NCBI RefSeq assembly: GCF_001514215.1
Contig: NZ_KQ948863.1
Coordinates: 1 to 64,000 of the forward strand
Origin: Streptomyces bungoensis
Lineage (GTDB): Bacteria > Actinomycetota > Actinomycetes > Streptomycetales > Streptomycetaceae
Length of the DNA: 64,000 nt
Reading direction: 5' to 3'
Shown here: piece after piece, positions 7,679-16,900 of the stretch
Layout: every line of letters starts with the position of its first letter
How positions within the stretch are numbered: the first letter of the stretch is position 1
Position numbers and translations under genes: made by a program
Notes under the pieces: model-generated
The model's input: the letters and a program-made list of their open reading frames with translations, nothing else
Told to the model about the DNA's origin: nothing
The model's database searches: none

Positions 7679-8434
7679 GTGGGGGCGCCGGTGGAGGGCA
7701 AGGACCCTTGGATCAAGTCGCTGCGCGGTGCCGTGGCACCCCGCGCGCGGGTGCTCTTCTTTCCGCACGCCGGAGGCGCCGCCTCGTTCTACGTTCCCTT
7801 CGCGCGGCGGTTTCCCGAGGGCTACGACGTCGCGGCCGTCCAGTACCCGGGACGGCAGGAGCGCTACGGTGAACCGTTCGTGGAGACCGTCGAGGGACTC
7901 GCCGACCGGGTGGTGCCCTCCCTGCGGCGGTGGGCGGCGGAGCCCGTGCCGCTCGTGCTCGTCGGCCACAGCATGGGCGCGTCCGTCGCCTTCGAATCGG
8001 TACTCCGGCTCGCGCGCGACGGGTTGACGGCGCGCTGCCGTCTCGTCGTCTCCGGGCGGACCGCCCCCTCGGCGCCGCGCGAGACACCCGCCTGCGACAC
8101 CGACCAGGAGATCCTCGACCACATCGCCGGGCTCGGCGGCACCGACGCGGCGGTCATCCGCGATCCGGAACTGATGGACCTGTTCCTGCCCGTCCTGCGC
8201 AATGATTACCGGGCGGTCACCCGGTACCGGCCGGCCCCCGACGCCGTGGCCGACACGCCCGTCCTCTGTCTGACGGGGGATCGGGACCCCCGGGTCGCGC
8301 CGGATGAGGCCGCGGCCTGGAAGAGTCACACGAGCGCCGGTTTCCGGCTGGAAATCCTCCCTGGGGGACACTTCTTCCCGACGGACCATCCGGACACCGT
8401 CGTGCGGCTCGTCGCCGAGTGGGCCGACGCCTGA
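7679..8434 (+). CDS. type II thioesterase of the NRPS cluster
   Basis: A 251-aa alpha/beta hydrolase of the TEII family, which removes misprimed or stalled acyl groups from carrier-protein phosphopantetheine arms. Family landmarks are visible: LFFPHAGGAASFY near residues 25-37, the nucleophile elbow GHSMG with Ser98, an acid-bearing GDRDPRV segment near residue 200 and catalytic His231 in GGHFFP. The length is normal. The start is the GTG at 7679, preceded by GGGAGAAAG; a GTG at 7691 is a possible alternative. It is the first gene of the peptide cluster but is separated from the P450 by 918 nt, so it likely has its own promoter. A hairpin overlaps its stop codon. Confidence 0.92.
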   Translation: MGAPVEGKDPWIKSLRGAVAPRARVLFFPHAGGAASFYVPFARRFPEGYDVAAVQYPGRQERYGEPFVETVEGLADRVVPSLRRWAAEPVPLVLVGHSMGASVAFESVLRLARDGLTARCRLVVSGRTAPSAPRETPACDTDQEILDHIAGLGGTDAAVIRDPELMDLFLPVLRNDYRAVTRYRPAPDAVADTPVLCLTGDRDPRVAPDEAAAWKSHTSAGFRLEILPGGHFFPTDHPDTVVRLVAEWADA

Positions 8435-8445
8435 GGGCGTCGGCC
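8422..8445. terminator. hairpin with the TEII stop codon in its loop
   Basis: Perfect 10-bp arms (8422-8431 and 8436-8445) enclose a TGAG loop that contains the thioesterase stop codon. It may end or attenuate transcription from the thioesterase gene. Confidence 0.6.
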
Positions 8446-8756
8446 GACGGTGACGGACAGCGCGTCCGCGGCGCCCGGGACCCCGCGCGTACTGCCGCTA
8501 TCTCGTCGAGGTACGTCGCGCGCGGGCCGGAACCGCGCGCGTCGGTGACTCCCTTGGCGCGCCGAGGAGTCGCCCGTACGGAGCGCCCGCCCGCGGGCCC
8601 CGGGCCGCACCTCCTTGCCGGATGCCGTCACCCAATATGGCCGAAACCGTCGGTCGGGACCTCCGCGCGTCCCGGCGGGAAAGACGCAGGTGGCGGCGGC
8701 TGTCGCCCGGTTGTCGGCTGCAGAGCCAAATCCCTTGCGGTGCAGGGCGTTTGAGG

Positions 8757-8786
8757 TTGACGCGAAGGGATACACGCACCTAGCGC
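8757..8786 (+). promoter_or_regulatory. possible sigma-70-type promoter
   Basis: TTGACG (8757-8762), 18 nt, then TAGCGC (8781-8786) is a partial match to the HrdB-type pattern TTGAC-N16-18-TAGRAT. The distance to the P450 start is about 570 nt, so a long leader would result. Confidence 0.25.
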
Positions 8787-8865
8787 TGGGCCGGTGCCGG
8801 TCTGTCGCCCCCTTCCACTTCGGGGGGTTGCCATTCCGTCACGCGACGTGAAAACTGTGAGCGCG

Positions 8866-8890
8866 TTCGACCCGGACGCATCGGGTCGAA
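8866..8890. promoter_or_regulatory. candidate operator, perfect inverted repeat
   Basis: TTCGACCCG, 7 nt, CGGGTCGAA is a perfect 9-bp inverted repeat. The outer half-sites GTTCGA and TCGAAG recall StrR-type activator sites (GTTCGA...TCGAAC) but the gap is 15 rather than 17 nt. It lies upstream of the P450-cyclase-NRPS operon, so it could bind a pathway activator encoded outside the window. Confidence 0.4.
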
Positions 8891-9290
8891 GTGTATTTCA
8901 TGCACACAAAGCGCCAATTCGTGGCACAGGGGAGTCTCGCGCAGGTCGCTGCGCGGGTCGGAGTCACAGGGGGATGTGGATGTCTGCTGGGTGCCCGAGG
9001 GACGCGTTGCCAGGCTGCGGACGCGTGGACCTGCCGGCCGCGCTGCGGACCTCCGGACCGCCGGGAGCCGCCGCCCTGCCGGGCGCAGCCGGCCCCCTGG
9101 CCCGCTGACGGCCTCCGGGACCGAGCCGCGTTCCGCGGCGGGACGTACGGGCGGACGCCCCGAGCGGCCGGCCGGATCCCCTGACCGCGCGTCGGTCACC
9201 CGGCGCGGAGCGAGAGCCGCGCCGTGGTACCAGGCCTGTCGACCGCGCCCGTCACGGCACGGGCTCCCCGCCCGGCGAACCCTCACCACC

Positions 9291-9318
9291 GTTGGACGGC
9301 CCACGTTGGACGGCCCAC
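9291..9318 (+). repeat. 14-bp tandem duplication
   Basis: The unit GTTGGACGGCCCAC occurs twice head to tail (9291-9304, 9305-9318), ending 34 nt before the P450 GTG. It may be a replication slip or a pair of binding half-sites in the 5' leader. Confidence 0.7.
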
Positions 9319-9352
9319 GCCGGACCCGCGCGTCCTCACCCAAGGAGAACCG

Positions 9353-10561
9353 GTGACAAGCACTCGACCGACCGAGGCGGAATCGCCCTTGAGCGCGTTG
9401 CCCGACCGGTGGCGGTCCTTACGCGAGGCGGGTCCCGTGACCTACGACGAAGCGCAGGGCCAGTGGCGCGTCGTGGACCATCAGGGAGTCTCCGCCGTAC
9501 TCGCCGACCCGGCGACCTACTCCTCCGACCTCACGCCGATCACGCCCACCCAGCAGGACTTCGAGACCTTCCGGCAGGGCAACTTCGTCGGCATGGACCC
9601 GCCGGAACACCGCAAACTGCGGACCCTGGTGAGCCAGGCCTTCACTCCCCGGGTGGTCCACGGACTCGAACCGCGCATCAAGGACGTCTGCGCGCGCCTC
9701 CTCGACGGTGCCGCCGACCGCGACCGGTTCGACCTGGTCGACACCCTCGCCTACCCCCTGCCGATCATCGTGATCGCCGAACTCCTCGGCATCCCCGCCG
9801 ACGACCACAAACTCTTCCAGGAGTGGGCCAGTACCCTCTTCGGCGGCGACCAGCTCGGTGACAGCCTCGACATGGCCGATCTGGAACGGGCGCTGGAGGC
9901 CATCGCCCCGACCGTGCGCGAGATGAACGGCTACGTGCTGGACCACATCCGGCGCCGCCGGGCCCGCCCCGGGGACGACCTCACCAGCCGGCTCCTGGCC
10001 GCCGAGGTGGACGGGACGCGCCTGGCGGACGAGGAGATCGTCGGATTCGTCGCCCTGCTGCTGGTCGCCGGGCACATCACCACCACCGCGCTGCTCGGCA
10101 ACGCCGTGGTCACCTTCGACCGCCACCCCGGAACCCTCCCCGCGCTGCGCGAGGACCCCGGCCGGGTCCCGGACGCCGTCGAGGAAGTGCTGCGCTGGCT
10201 GCCGCCCTTCCCCGAACTGGGACGGCGCACCACCAGACCGGTGGTGCTCGGCGGCCACGAGATCCCGGCCGACACCCTGCTGATGGTGCACCTGGGCGCC
10301 GCCAACCGCGACCCCTCCCGCTTCACCGATCCCGACGTCTTCGACGTGGCCCGCAGTCCGAATCCCCATCTGACCTTCGGCCACGGTATCCACTTCTGCT
10401 TCGGCGCGCCCCTGGCCCGGCTGGAAGCACGGATCGCGCTGCACATGCTGATGGAACGTTTCCCCACCCTCGCGATCCCCTCCTACGACGACGTCACGTA
10501 CCAGAACCCGGCCGTCCTCGTCGGCGTACGCCACCTGCCGATCGCCGTCACCAGGCCCTGA
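9353..10561 (+). CDS. cytochrome P450 of the NRPS cluster
   Basis: A 402-aa soluble bacterial P450. The heme loop FGHGIHFCFGAPLARLE holds the axial Cys349; the K-helix ExxR is Glu278-Arg281; the I-helix reads AGHITT (239-244), where the usual acid before the Thr pair is replaced by Ile242. It needs external ferredoxin and reductase; none is encoded nearby. In this setting it probably oxidises an amino acid or residue of the peptide (hydroxylation or cross-link). The GTG at 9353 follows AAGGAG. Codon 23 is TTA (9419-9421), the rare leucine codon read by the bldA tRNA in Streptomyces, which suggests developmental control. The cyclase gene follows after 89 nt. Confidence 0.93.
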   Translation: MTSTRPTEAESPLSALPDRWRSLREAGPVTYDEAQGQWRVVDHQGVSAVLADPATYSSDLTPITPTQQDFETFRQGNFVGMDPPEHRKLRTLVSQAFTPRVVHGLEPRIKDVCARLLDGAADRDRFDLVDTLAYPLPIIVIAELLGIPADDHKLFQEWASTLFGGDQLGDSLDMADLERALEAIAPTVREMNGYVLDHIRRRRARPGDDLTSRLLAAEVDGTRLADEEIVGFVALLLVAGHITTTALLGNAVVTFDRHPGTLPALREDPGRVPDAVEEVLRWLPPFPELGRRTTRPVVLGGHEIPADTLLMVHLGAANRDPSRFTDPDVFDVARSPNPHLTFGHGIHFCFGAPLARLEARIALHMLMERFPTLAIPSYDDVTYQNPAVLVGVRHLPIAVTRP

Positions 10562-10650
10562 CGCGCCGGCGCGCGCAGGCTCCGCACCGCTCACCCGCGG
10601 ACCGGCCGCGTTCCCTCCCCGCACCCGCTCTCACCAGGAGTCCCCTGCTC

Positions 10651-12000
10651 ATGCCGTACCCCAGCACTGCCCCGGCCGCCGAGCGGCCACCGTCCCCGCT
10701 GCACGACGAAGTGCAGAGCCGCCTCGACGCCCTCGCCCGCGCCCACCGTGTGCCCGGTGCCCAACTGGCCGTCCACACCGGCACGCACACCCTGAGCGTG
10801 CACACCGGCACGGCCGACGCCGCGACGGGAGCCCCCTTCACCGCCGGCACGGCGGTACCCCTGGGCTCGGTCACCAAGATCGGCACGGCCGCCGCCGTGC
10901 TGCTCCTCGCCGACGACGGAGACCTCGACCTCGACGAGCCCGCCGCCGAACTCCTGCCGGAACTGCGGCCGTTACCCGAGGTGTCCGTGCGGCATCTGCT
11001 CAGCCACACCGCCGGCCTGCCCACCGGACCCGACTCCGACAGCGCCGCCGGCACCACCGCCGCGCGCTACCTCTCGGCGGTCTGCACCGCGCGAAACGCC
11101 CTGTTCCCGCCGGGGACCGGCTTCTCCTACTCCAACGCCGGCTACGTCGCCGCCGGCCGGCTCGTGTCCGAAGTGACCGGCATGACCTGGCAGGAAGCGC
11201 TGCGCGCGCTCCTCCTCGAACCCCTGGGCATCGTCCCCGCCTTCCTCGGCGAGGCCGCACCCGCGCGGCCGGTCGCCAGCGGTCACGCCCTCAACACGGC
11301 CACCGGCCTGGTGCGCCCCGCCCACCAGAACCTCGCCCCGGTGGAGGCCCCGGCCGGCGCCCTGCTCGCGAGCGCCGACGACCTGGCGGCCCTGGGGAGG
11401 GCGGTCATCGGCCGCTCCACCGTCCTGCCCGCGTCCGTCGCCGCCCGGATGCGCCGCCCCGAACCGGCCGCCCACCCGGGTGCCCTGGCGGACTCCTGGG
11501 GTCTGGGCCTCGCGCTCTTCGAGCAGGACGGCCGTCTGTGGTGCGGCCACGACGGGAACGCCCAGGGCACCTCCTGCCACCTGCGGGCCGAGCCGGACAG
11601 CGGCGTCGTCGTCGCCTTCACCGGCAACGCCGGCGGCGCCACCGCCCTGTGGCGGGACCTCTCCGCCGACCTCACCCGGCTCACCGGCGTCCGCGTGCCG
11701 ACCGCCCCGGCCCCCGCCCACCGCGGTCCGGCCGTACCGCTGCCGGGGTGCGCGGGCACCTATCGCAACGGGAGCACCGAGTACGCGGTCAAACTCGACG
11801 GGGACGGCACGCCGACGCTGTCCGTGGACGGCGACTGCCCCATCCCGCTGGTGTGCTATCCGGACCTGTCCTGCGACCTGGTCGACCCGGCCACGGGCCG
11901 GCACGAGCCGGGCGGCCGCTTCCACCGCGACCCCGCCACCGGGACCATCGACCGCCTGCAGATATCCGGACGCACCGCGCGCCGCACCGGCACCGTCTGA
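10651..12000 (+). CDS. stand-alone PBP-type thioesterase/cyclase (SurE-like serine hydrolase)
   Basis: A 449-aa protein of the serine beta-lactamase/DD-peptidase fold. Ser73-x-x-Lys76 (SVTK), Tyr160-Ser-Asn162 (YSN) and His300 in GHDGN are the three active-site motifs. After about residue 350 comes a beta-rich segment (from PLPGCAGTYRNG onward) that fits the lipocalin-like tail of SurE-class PBP-type thioesterases. No signal peptide is present, unlike true penicillin-binding proteins, so it acts in the cytosol. SurE-class enzymes take the peptide from the last carrier protein and cyclise it head to tail, with preference for a D-configured C-terminal residue. This agrees with the adjacent NRPS, which lacks a TE and ends in an epimerase. 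Codon 108 is TTA (10972-10974). An independent beta-lactamase or esterase role is less likely given this context. Confidence 0.85.
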   Translation: MPYPSTAPAAERPPSPLHDEVQSRLDALARAHRVPGAQLAVHTGTHTLSVHTGTADAATGAPFTAGTAVPLGSVTKIGTAAAVLLLADDGDLDLDEPAAELLPELRPLPEVSVRHLLSHTAGLPTGPDSDSAAGTTAARYLSAVCTARNALFPPGTGFSYSNAGYVAAGRLVSEVTGMTWQEALRALLLEPLGIVPAFLGEAAPARPVASGHALNTATGLVRPAHQNLAPVEAPAGALLASADDLAALGRAVIGRSTVLPASVAARMRRPEPAAHPGALADSWGLGLALFEQDGRLWCGHDGNAQGTSCHLRAEPDSGVVVAFTGNAGGATALWRDLSADLTRLTGVRVPTAPAPAHRGPAVPLPGCAGTYRNGSTEYAVKLDGDGTPTLSVDGDCPIPLVCYPDLSCDLVDPATGRHEPGGRFHRDPATGTIDRLQISGRTARRTGTV

Positions 12001-12125
12001 CCGAGCCCCGCGTCCCGCACCCGCCCCGTACGCATGGACCCCGCACCGCTCCGGTGTGCCCGCGGGCTGCCCGCGACCGCCGCGCCGGGTCCGCGCGCCG
12101 CCCCCGCCCGAAGGACTTCTCCCCG

Positions 12126-13950
12126 ATGACGGACCTGCACGCCCAGCAACCCGCCGCGCCCGCCTCCGCACCGGCCGGCACCGCCCCGCCGGCCCGCGCG
12201 GAGGACGCCACCCGTCACGTCCCGCTCGGTGACCTGTTCACCCGGTGGGTGACGCTCGACCCGCACGCCCCCGCGGTGACCGACGGCCGGCGCACCTGGA
12301 CGTACGGGGAACTCGCGCGGCGGGCCGCCCGTCTCGCCGCCCACCTCGTGGCGAGCGGCGCCGGGCCGGAGCGGACGGTGGCGCTGGTCCTGCCGCGTTC
12401 GATGGAGCTGATCGCCGCCGAACTGGCCGTGGCCCTGGCCGGTGCCGCCTTCCTGCCCGTGGACCCCGGCTATCCGGCCGAACGGCGTGCGCTGATGCTC
12501 GCCGACGCCGCACCGGCCGTCGTGCTGGACGACCCGGACCGGGTCCGCGCGCTGCTGGACACCGGGGACCGGGAGCCGTACCCGTCCGGGAGCCGGGTCC
12601 TGCCCGACCACGCGGCGTACGTCATCTACACCTCCGGCTCCACCGGCACCCCCAAGGGCGTCACCGTCACCCACCGCGGCATCGGCGGCTTCGCCGCGGC
12701 CGCCGCCGAGCGGTACGCCGCCGGCCCGGGCGACCGCGTGCTGCAGTTCTCCTCACCCAGCTTCGACGCCTCCGTACTGGAGCTGTGCGTCTCCGTCCTG
12801 TCCGGCGCCCTGCTGGTCGTCCCCCCGGACGGGCCCTGGCTGGGCGACGAACTGGCCGCCGTCCTGGACGAGCACCGCATCACCCACGCCCTCATCCCGC
12901 CCGCCGCCCTCGCCACCCTGCCCGACCCCGCGGCCACCGGCGGCGCGCCGCACCTGCGCACCCTGATCGTCGGAGCCGAGGCGTGCCCGGCCGCGCTCGT
13001 CGACCGGTGGGCGCCCGGCCGCCGCATGATCAACTCGTACGGGCCGACCGAGGCGACCGTCGTCGCCACCTGGACCGGACCGCTGACCGCCGGCACCGGG
13101 ACACCGGCCATCGGCGGCCCGCTGCCCGGCACCGAGGCCCACGTCCTGGACGCGGCGATGTGCCCGGTGCCGACCGGGACCGACGGCGAGCTCTACGTGG
13201 GCGGCGACGGGCTGGCCCGCGGCTACCTCGGCCGCCCCGGCCTGACCGCGACCCGGTTCGTCGCCCACCCCTTCGGGCCGCCCGGCGCCCGCCTCTACCG
13301 GACCGGCGACCGGGTGCGCCGCAGGACGGACGGCCAGCTGGAGTTCCTCGGCCGCGCCGACCGGCAGGTGAAGGTGCGCGGCTTCCGCATCGAGCCCGGC
13401 GAGATCGAGACCGCGCTGACCCGCGACCCCGGCGTCCGCGAGGCCGTCGTCGTGGTCCGCGACGAGGAGCCCGCCCGCGGCCGGCTCGTCGGCTACGTCA
13501 CGCCCGCCGACCCGGCCCGCAGACCCGAGCCCGCCCGGCTGCGCGCCGCCCTCGCCGCCGTCCTGCCGGCCCACATGGTGCCCTCCGCCCTGGTCGTCCT
13601 GGACGCGATACCGCTCACCCCGCAGCACAAGACCGACCTGCGGGCCCTGCCCGCCCCCGGCGGCGCGCCGGCCGAGGAGCACGTCGAGCCGCGCACCGAC
13701 GCCGAGCGGACCCTGGCCGGGATCTGGGCCGACGTCCTCGGCACCGGCACCGTCGGCGTCACCGACGACTTCTTCGACCTCGGCGGCGACTCGATCCTCG
13801 CCGCCCGCACCCTGACCCGGATCCGGGAGACCCTCGGCGTCCGGCTCTCCCTGCGCGACGTGTTCACCGCCCGGACCGTCGCCGCGCTCGCCCCGCTGAC
13901 CGCCGAGCCGTCCGCCGCCGCGCCGCCCGACCCGATCCCCTCCGCCCCGC
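12126..13950 (+). other. module 1: A1-T1 (initiation)
   Basis: A1 recognises the first residue, with no C or acylation domain before it. Reading the ten pocket positions by alignment to the phenylalanine-activating domain of gramicidin synthetase gives DALLIGSVVK. The nearest code I recall is that of tyrocidine Tyr (DALVTGAVVK), so a bulky hydrophobic or aromatic residue is likely, but this is not secure. No E domain: residue 1 is L. Confidence 0.7.
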
Positions 13951-16900
13951 AGGGCGAGCCCGTCCCGCTCTCCAGCGCCCAGCGGCGCCTGTGGTTCCTC
14001 GACGACCTCGCCGGCGGCGGAGCCGAGTACAACACCGGCGTGGCGCTCCGGCTGCGCGGCCCGCTCGACACGCCGGCCTTGCGCCGCGCCCTGGAACGGC
14101 TCGCCGCCCGCCACGACTCCCTGCGCACCACTTTCGCCACCGTCGACGGCCAGGGCGTCCAACTGGTCGCCGCCGAAGCGGTGCTGCCGCTGCGCACCGC
14201 CGATGCCGGGCACCTGCCCGACGACCGGCGGGACGACGCCGTGGAGCGCCTGCTGACCGAGGAACTGCGCCGCCCCCACGACCTGGCGACCGGACCCCTC
14301 ACCCGGGCGCTGCTCGTCCGCCGCGCACCCGAGGACCACGTCCTGCTGCTGGCCCAGCACCACATCGTCACCGACGGCTGGTCGGTCGGCGTCCTGACCC
14401 GGGACCTCGCGGCGCTCTACCGCGCGGAGGCATGCGGCGAACCGGACGGCCTTCCCCGGCCCGGCGTGCAGTACCCGGACTTCGCGCTGTGGGAGCGCGC
14501 GCGGCGCACCGGCGACGCGGACGCCGACGACCTCGGCTACTGGAAGCGCCACCTGGCCGGCATGCCGCAGCTCGAACTGCCCACCGACCGGCCCCGGCCG
14601 GCGGTGCGCACCACCGCGGGCGCGGCCCACCGCCACGACCTCCCCGAGCCCCTGGTGAACCGGCTGCGCCGGCTGGCCCAGGGCCGCGGCACGACCGTCT
14701 TCACCCTGTTCGCCGGGGCGGCGGCCGTGCTGTTCTCCCGCTACTCCGGACAGCGGGACGTGGCGTTCGGCACCGTCACCACCGGGCGGGACCGCCGCGA
14801 ACTGGAGGACGTGACGGGCTTCTTCGCCAACACCGTGGTGCTGCGCGGCGAGGTCGACGACGCCGTCACCGTCGACCGGTTCGTGGAGTCCATGCGCGCG
14901 ACCGTCCTGGACGCCTTCGCGCACGACGGCGTCCCCTTCGACCGGGTGGTCGAGGAACTGGCCCCGCCGCGAGACCCCAGCCGCACACCGCTGGTGCAGG
15001 CGCTGGTGGTGCAGCAGACGGCGCCCGACCGCCCGCCGGCGGCGGCCGGGGTGCGGATCGAGGAGCACCCGCTGCCCCGCCCGGCCGCCCGCTTCGACCT
15101 CGTGCTGGAGTTCGCGCCGCGCGCCGACGGCGGCTGCGAGCTGACCGTCGAGTACAACACCGACCTGTACGACGCGACGACCGCGGCCCGGATGAGCCGG
15201 CAGCTGCACCGCCTGCTGGAGGGCATGGCGGACGGCCCGCACCGGACCCTGGCCGAACTGCCGCTGCTCTCGGACGACGAGCGGCGCACGCTCCTGGACT
15301 CCTGGAACCCGCCCGCGCCGGCCGGCGACCGCGCCGACGGCACCACGCTCCCGGCGCTGTTCGAGGCCCAGGTGCGCCGTACCCCCGACCGGACCGCCGT
15401 GACCTGCGGCGCCACCCGGCTGGACTACGCCGCGCTGAACCGGCGCGCCAACCGGCTCGCCCGGCTGCTGACGACGCACGGCGCGGGCCCGGAGTCCCTG
15501 GTGGCACTCTGCCTGCCGCGCTCCGCCGACCTGCTGCCGATGCTGTGGGCCGTCCTGAAGTCGGGCGCCGGGTACCTGCCCGTCGACCCCGGCTACCCGG
15601 CCGAGCGGATCCGCTACATGCTCGCCGACGCGGCCCCCGCCCTCGTCGTCGCCACCCGCGAGACCGCCCACGCGCTCCCCGACGACTGCGAGCCGCTGCT
15701 GCTGGAGGACACCGAGCCGTCCGGCGACGGTGAAGCGGACCTGACCGACGCCGACCGGATCCGGCCGCTGCACCCGTCCCACCCCGCCTACGTCATCTAC
15801 ACCTCCGGCTCCACCGGCCGCCCCAAGGGCGTGGTCGTCACCCACCGCAGCGTGGCCGCGCTTGCCGCCTGGGCCGGGGAGACGTTCGGCGCGCGCGGGC
15901 TGGCGCACGTCGTCGCGTCCACCTCCCTCAACTTCGACGTGTCCGTCTTCGAGCTGCTGTGCCCCCTGACGGCCGGGGGCGGCGTCGAGGTGGTCGCCGA
16001 CCTCCCGTCCCTCGCCGACGCTCCCGGCCCGCGCGAGGTGGGACTCCTCAGCGGCGTCCCGTCCGTGCTGTCCCGCATGCTCGGCGCCGGCGGCGCCGTC
16101 GAGGCCGGCACCGTCGTCCTGGCCGGCGAGGCCCTGCCCGCCCGGACCGTGCGGGACATCGCGGACGCCATGCCCTCGGCCCAGGTGGCGAACCTCTACG
16201 GCCCGACCGAGGCGACCGTCTACGCCACCGCCTGGTTCGCCGACGGCACCGTGCCCGACCAGGCTCCGCCCATCGGCCGCCCCGTGGCCCGCACCCGCGC
16301 CTACGTGCTTGACCGCCTCCTGCGCCCCCAACCCCCGGGTGTCACAGGTGAGTTGTACCTCGGCGGCGGCGGACTGGCCCGCGGCTACCTGCGCCGCCCG
16401 GGGCTGACCGCGGCGCGCTTCGTCGCCGACCCGTTCGGCGCCCCCGGCGACCGCATGTACCGCACCGGCGACCTGGTGCGCTGGAGCGCCGACGGCCGGC
16501 TCGAATACCTCGGCCGCATCGACCAGCAGGTCAAGGTGCGCGGCTTCCGCATCGAACTGGGCGAGGTGGAGGAGGCACTGCGCCACTGCACCGGCGTCAC
16601 CGAGGCCGCCGCGACCGTCCGCGACGGCGACGGCCACCGCCGACTGGCCGGCTACGTCGTCCCCGCCCCCGGCGCCCGCGTGGACCCGGAGGCGGTGCGC
16701 CGCGAACTCGGGCGCACCCTGCCCGACTACATGGTCCCCGCGGCCGTCGTGGTGCTGCCCGCCCTGCCGCTCAACGCCAACGGCAAACTGGACCGCGGGC
16801 GGCTCCCCGAGCCCGCACCGGCCGGAACGGCCGCGCGCCACGTCGCCCCCCGCACCGCCACCGAACGGACCCTCGCCGCCATCTGGGCCGACGTCCTGCA

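Larger units (their letters stand above)
8435..9352. other. 918-nt regulatory gap before the P450-NRPS operon
   Basis: I see no convincing gene. Part of the interval (about 8820-8935) is less GC-rich than its surroundings. It holds a candidate promoter (8757-8786), a perfect 9-bp inverted repeat with 7-nt spacer (8866-8890) and a 14-bp tandem duplication just before the P450 start (9291-9318). Short open frames (for example ATG 8973 to 9108) lack domain character. It probably carries the promoter and operators of the long peptide operon. Confidence 0.6.

Noticed and set aside
8973..9108. Short plus-strand ORF in the regulatory gap
   Set aside because: About 44 codons of Ala/Gly/Pro/Arg-rich text without a clear family or strong start; not enough to call a gene.
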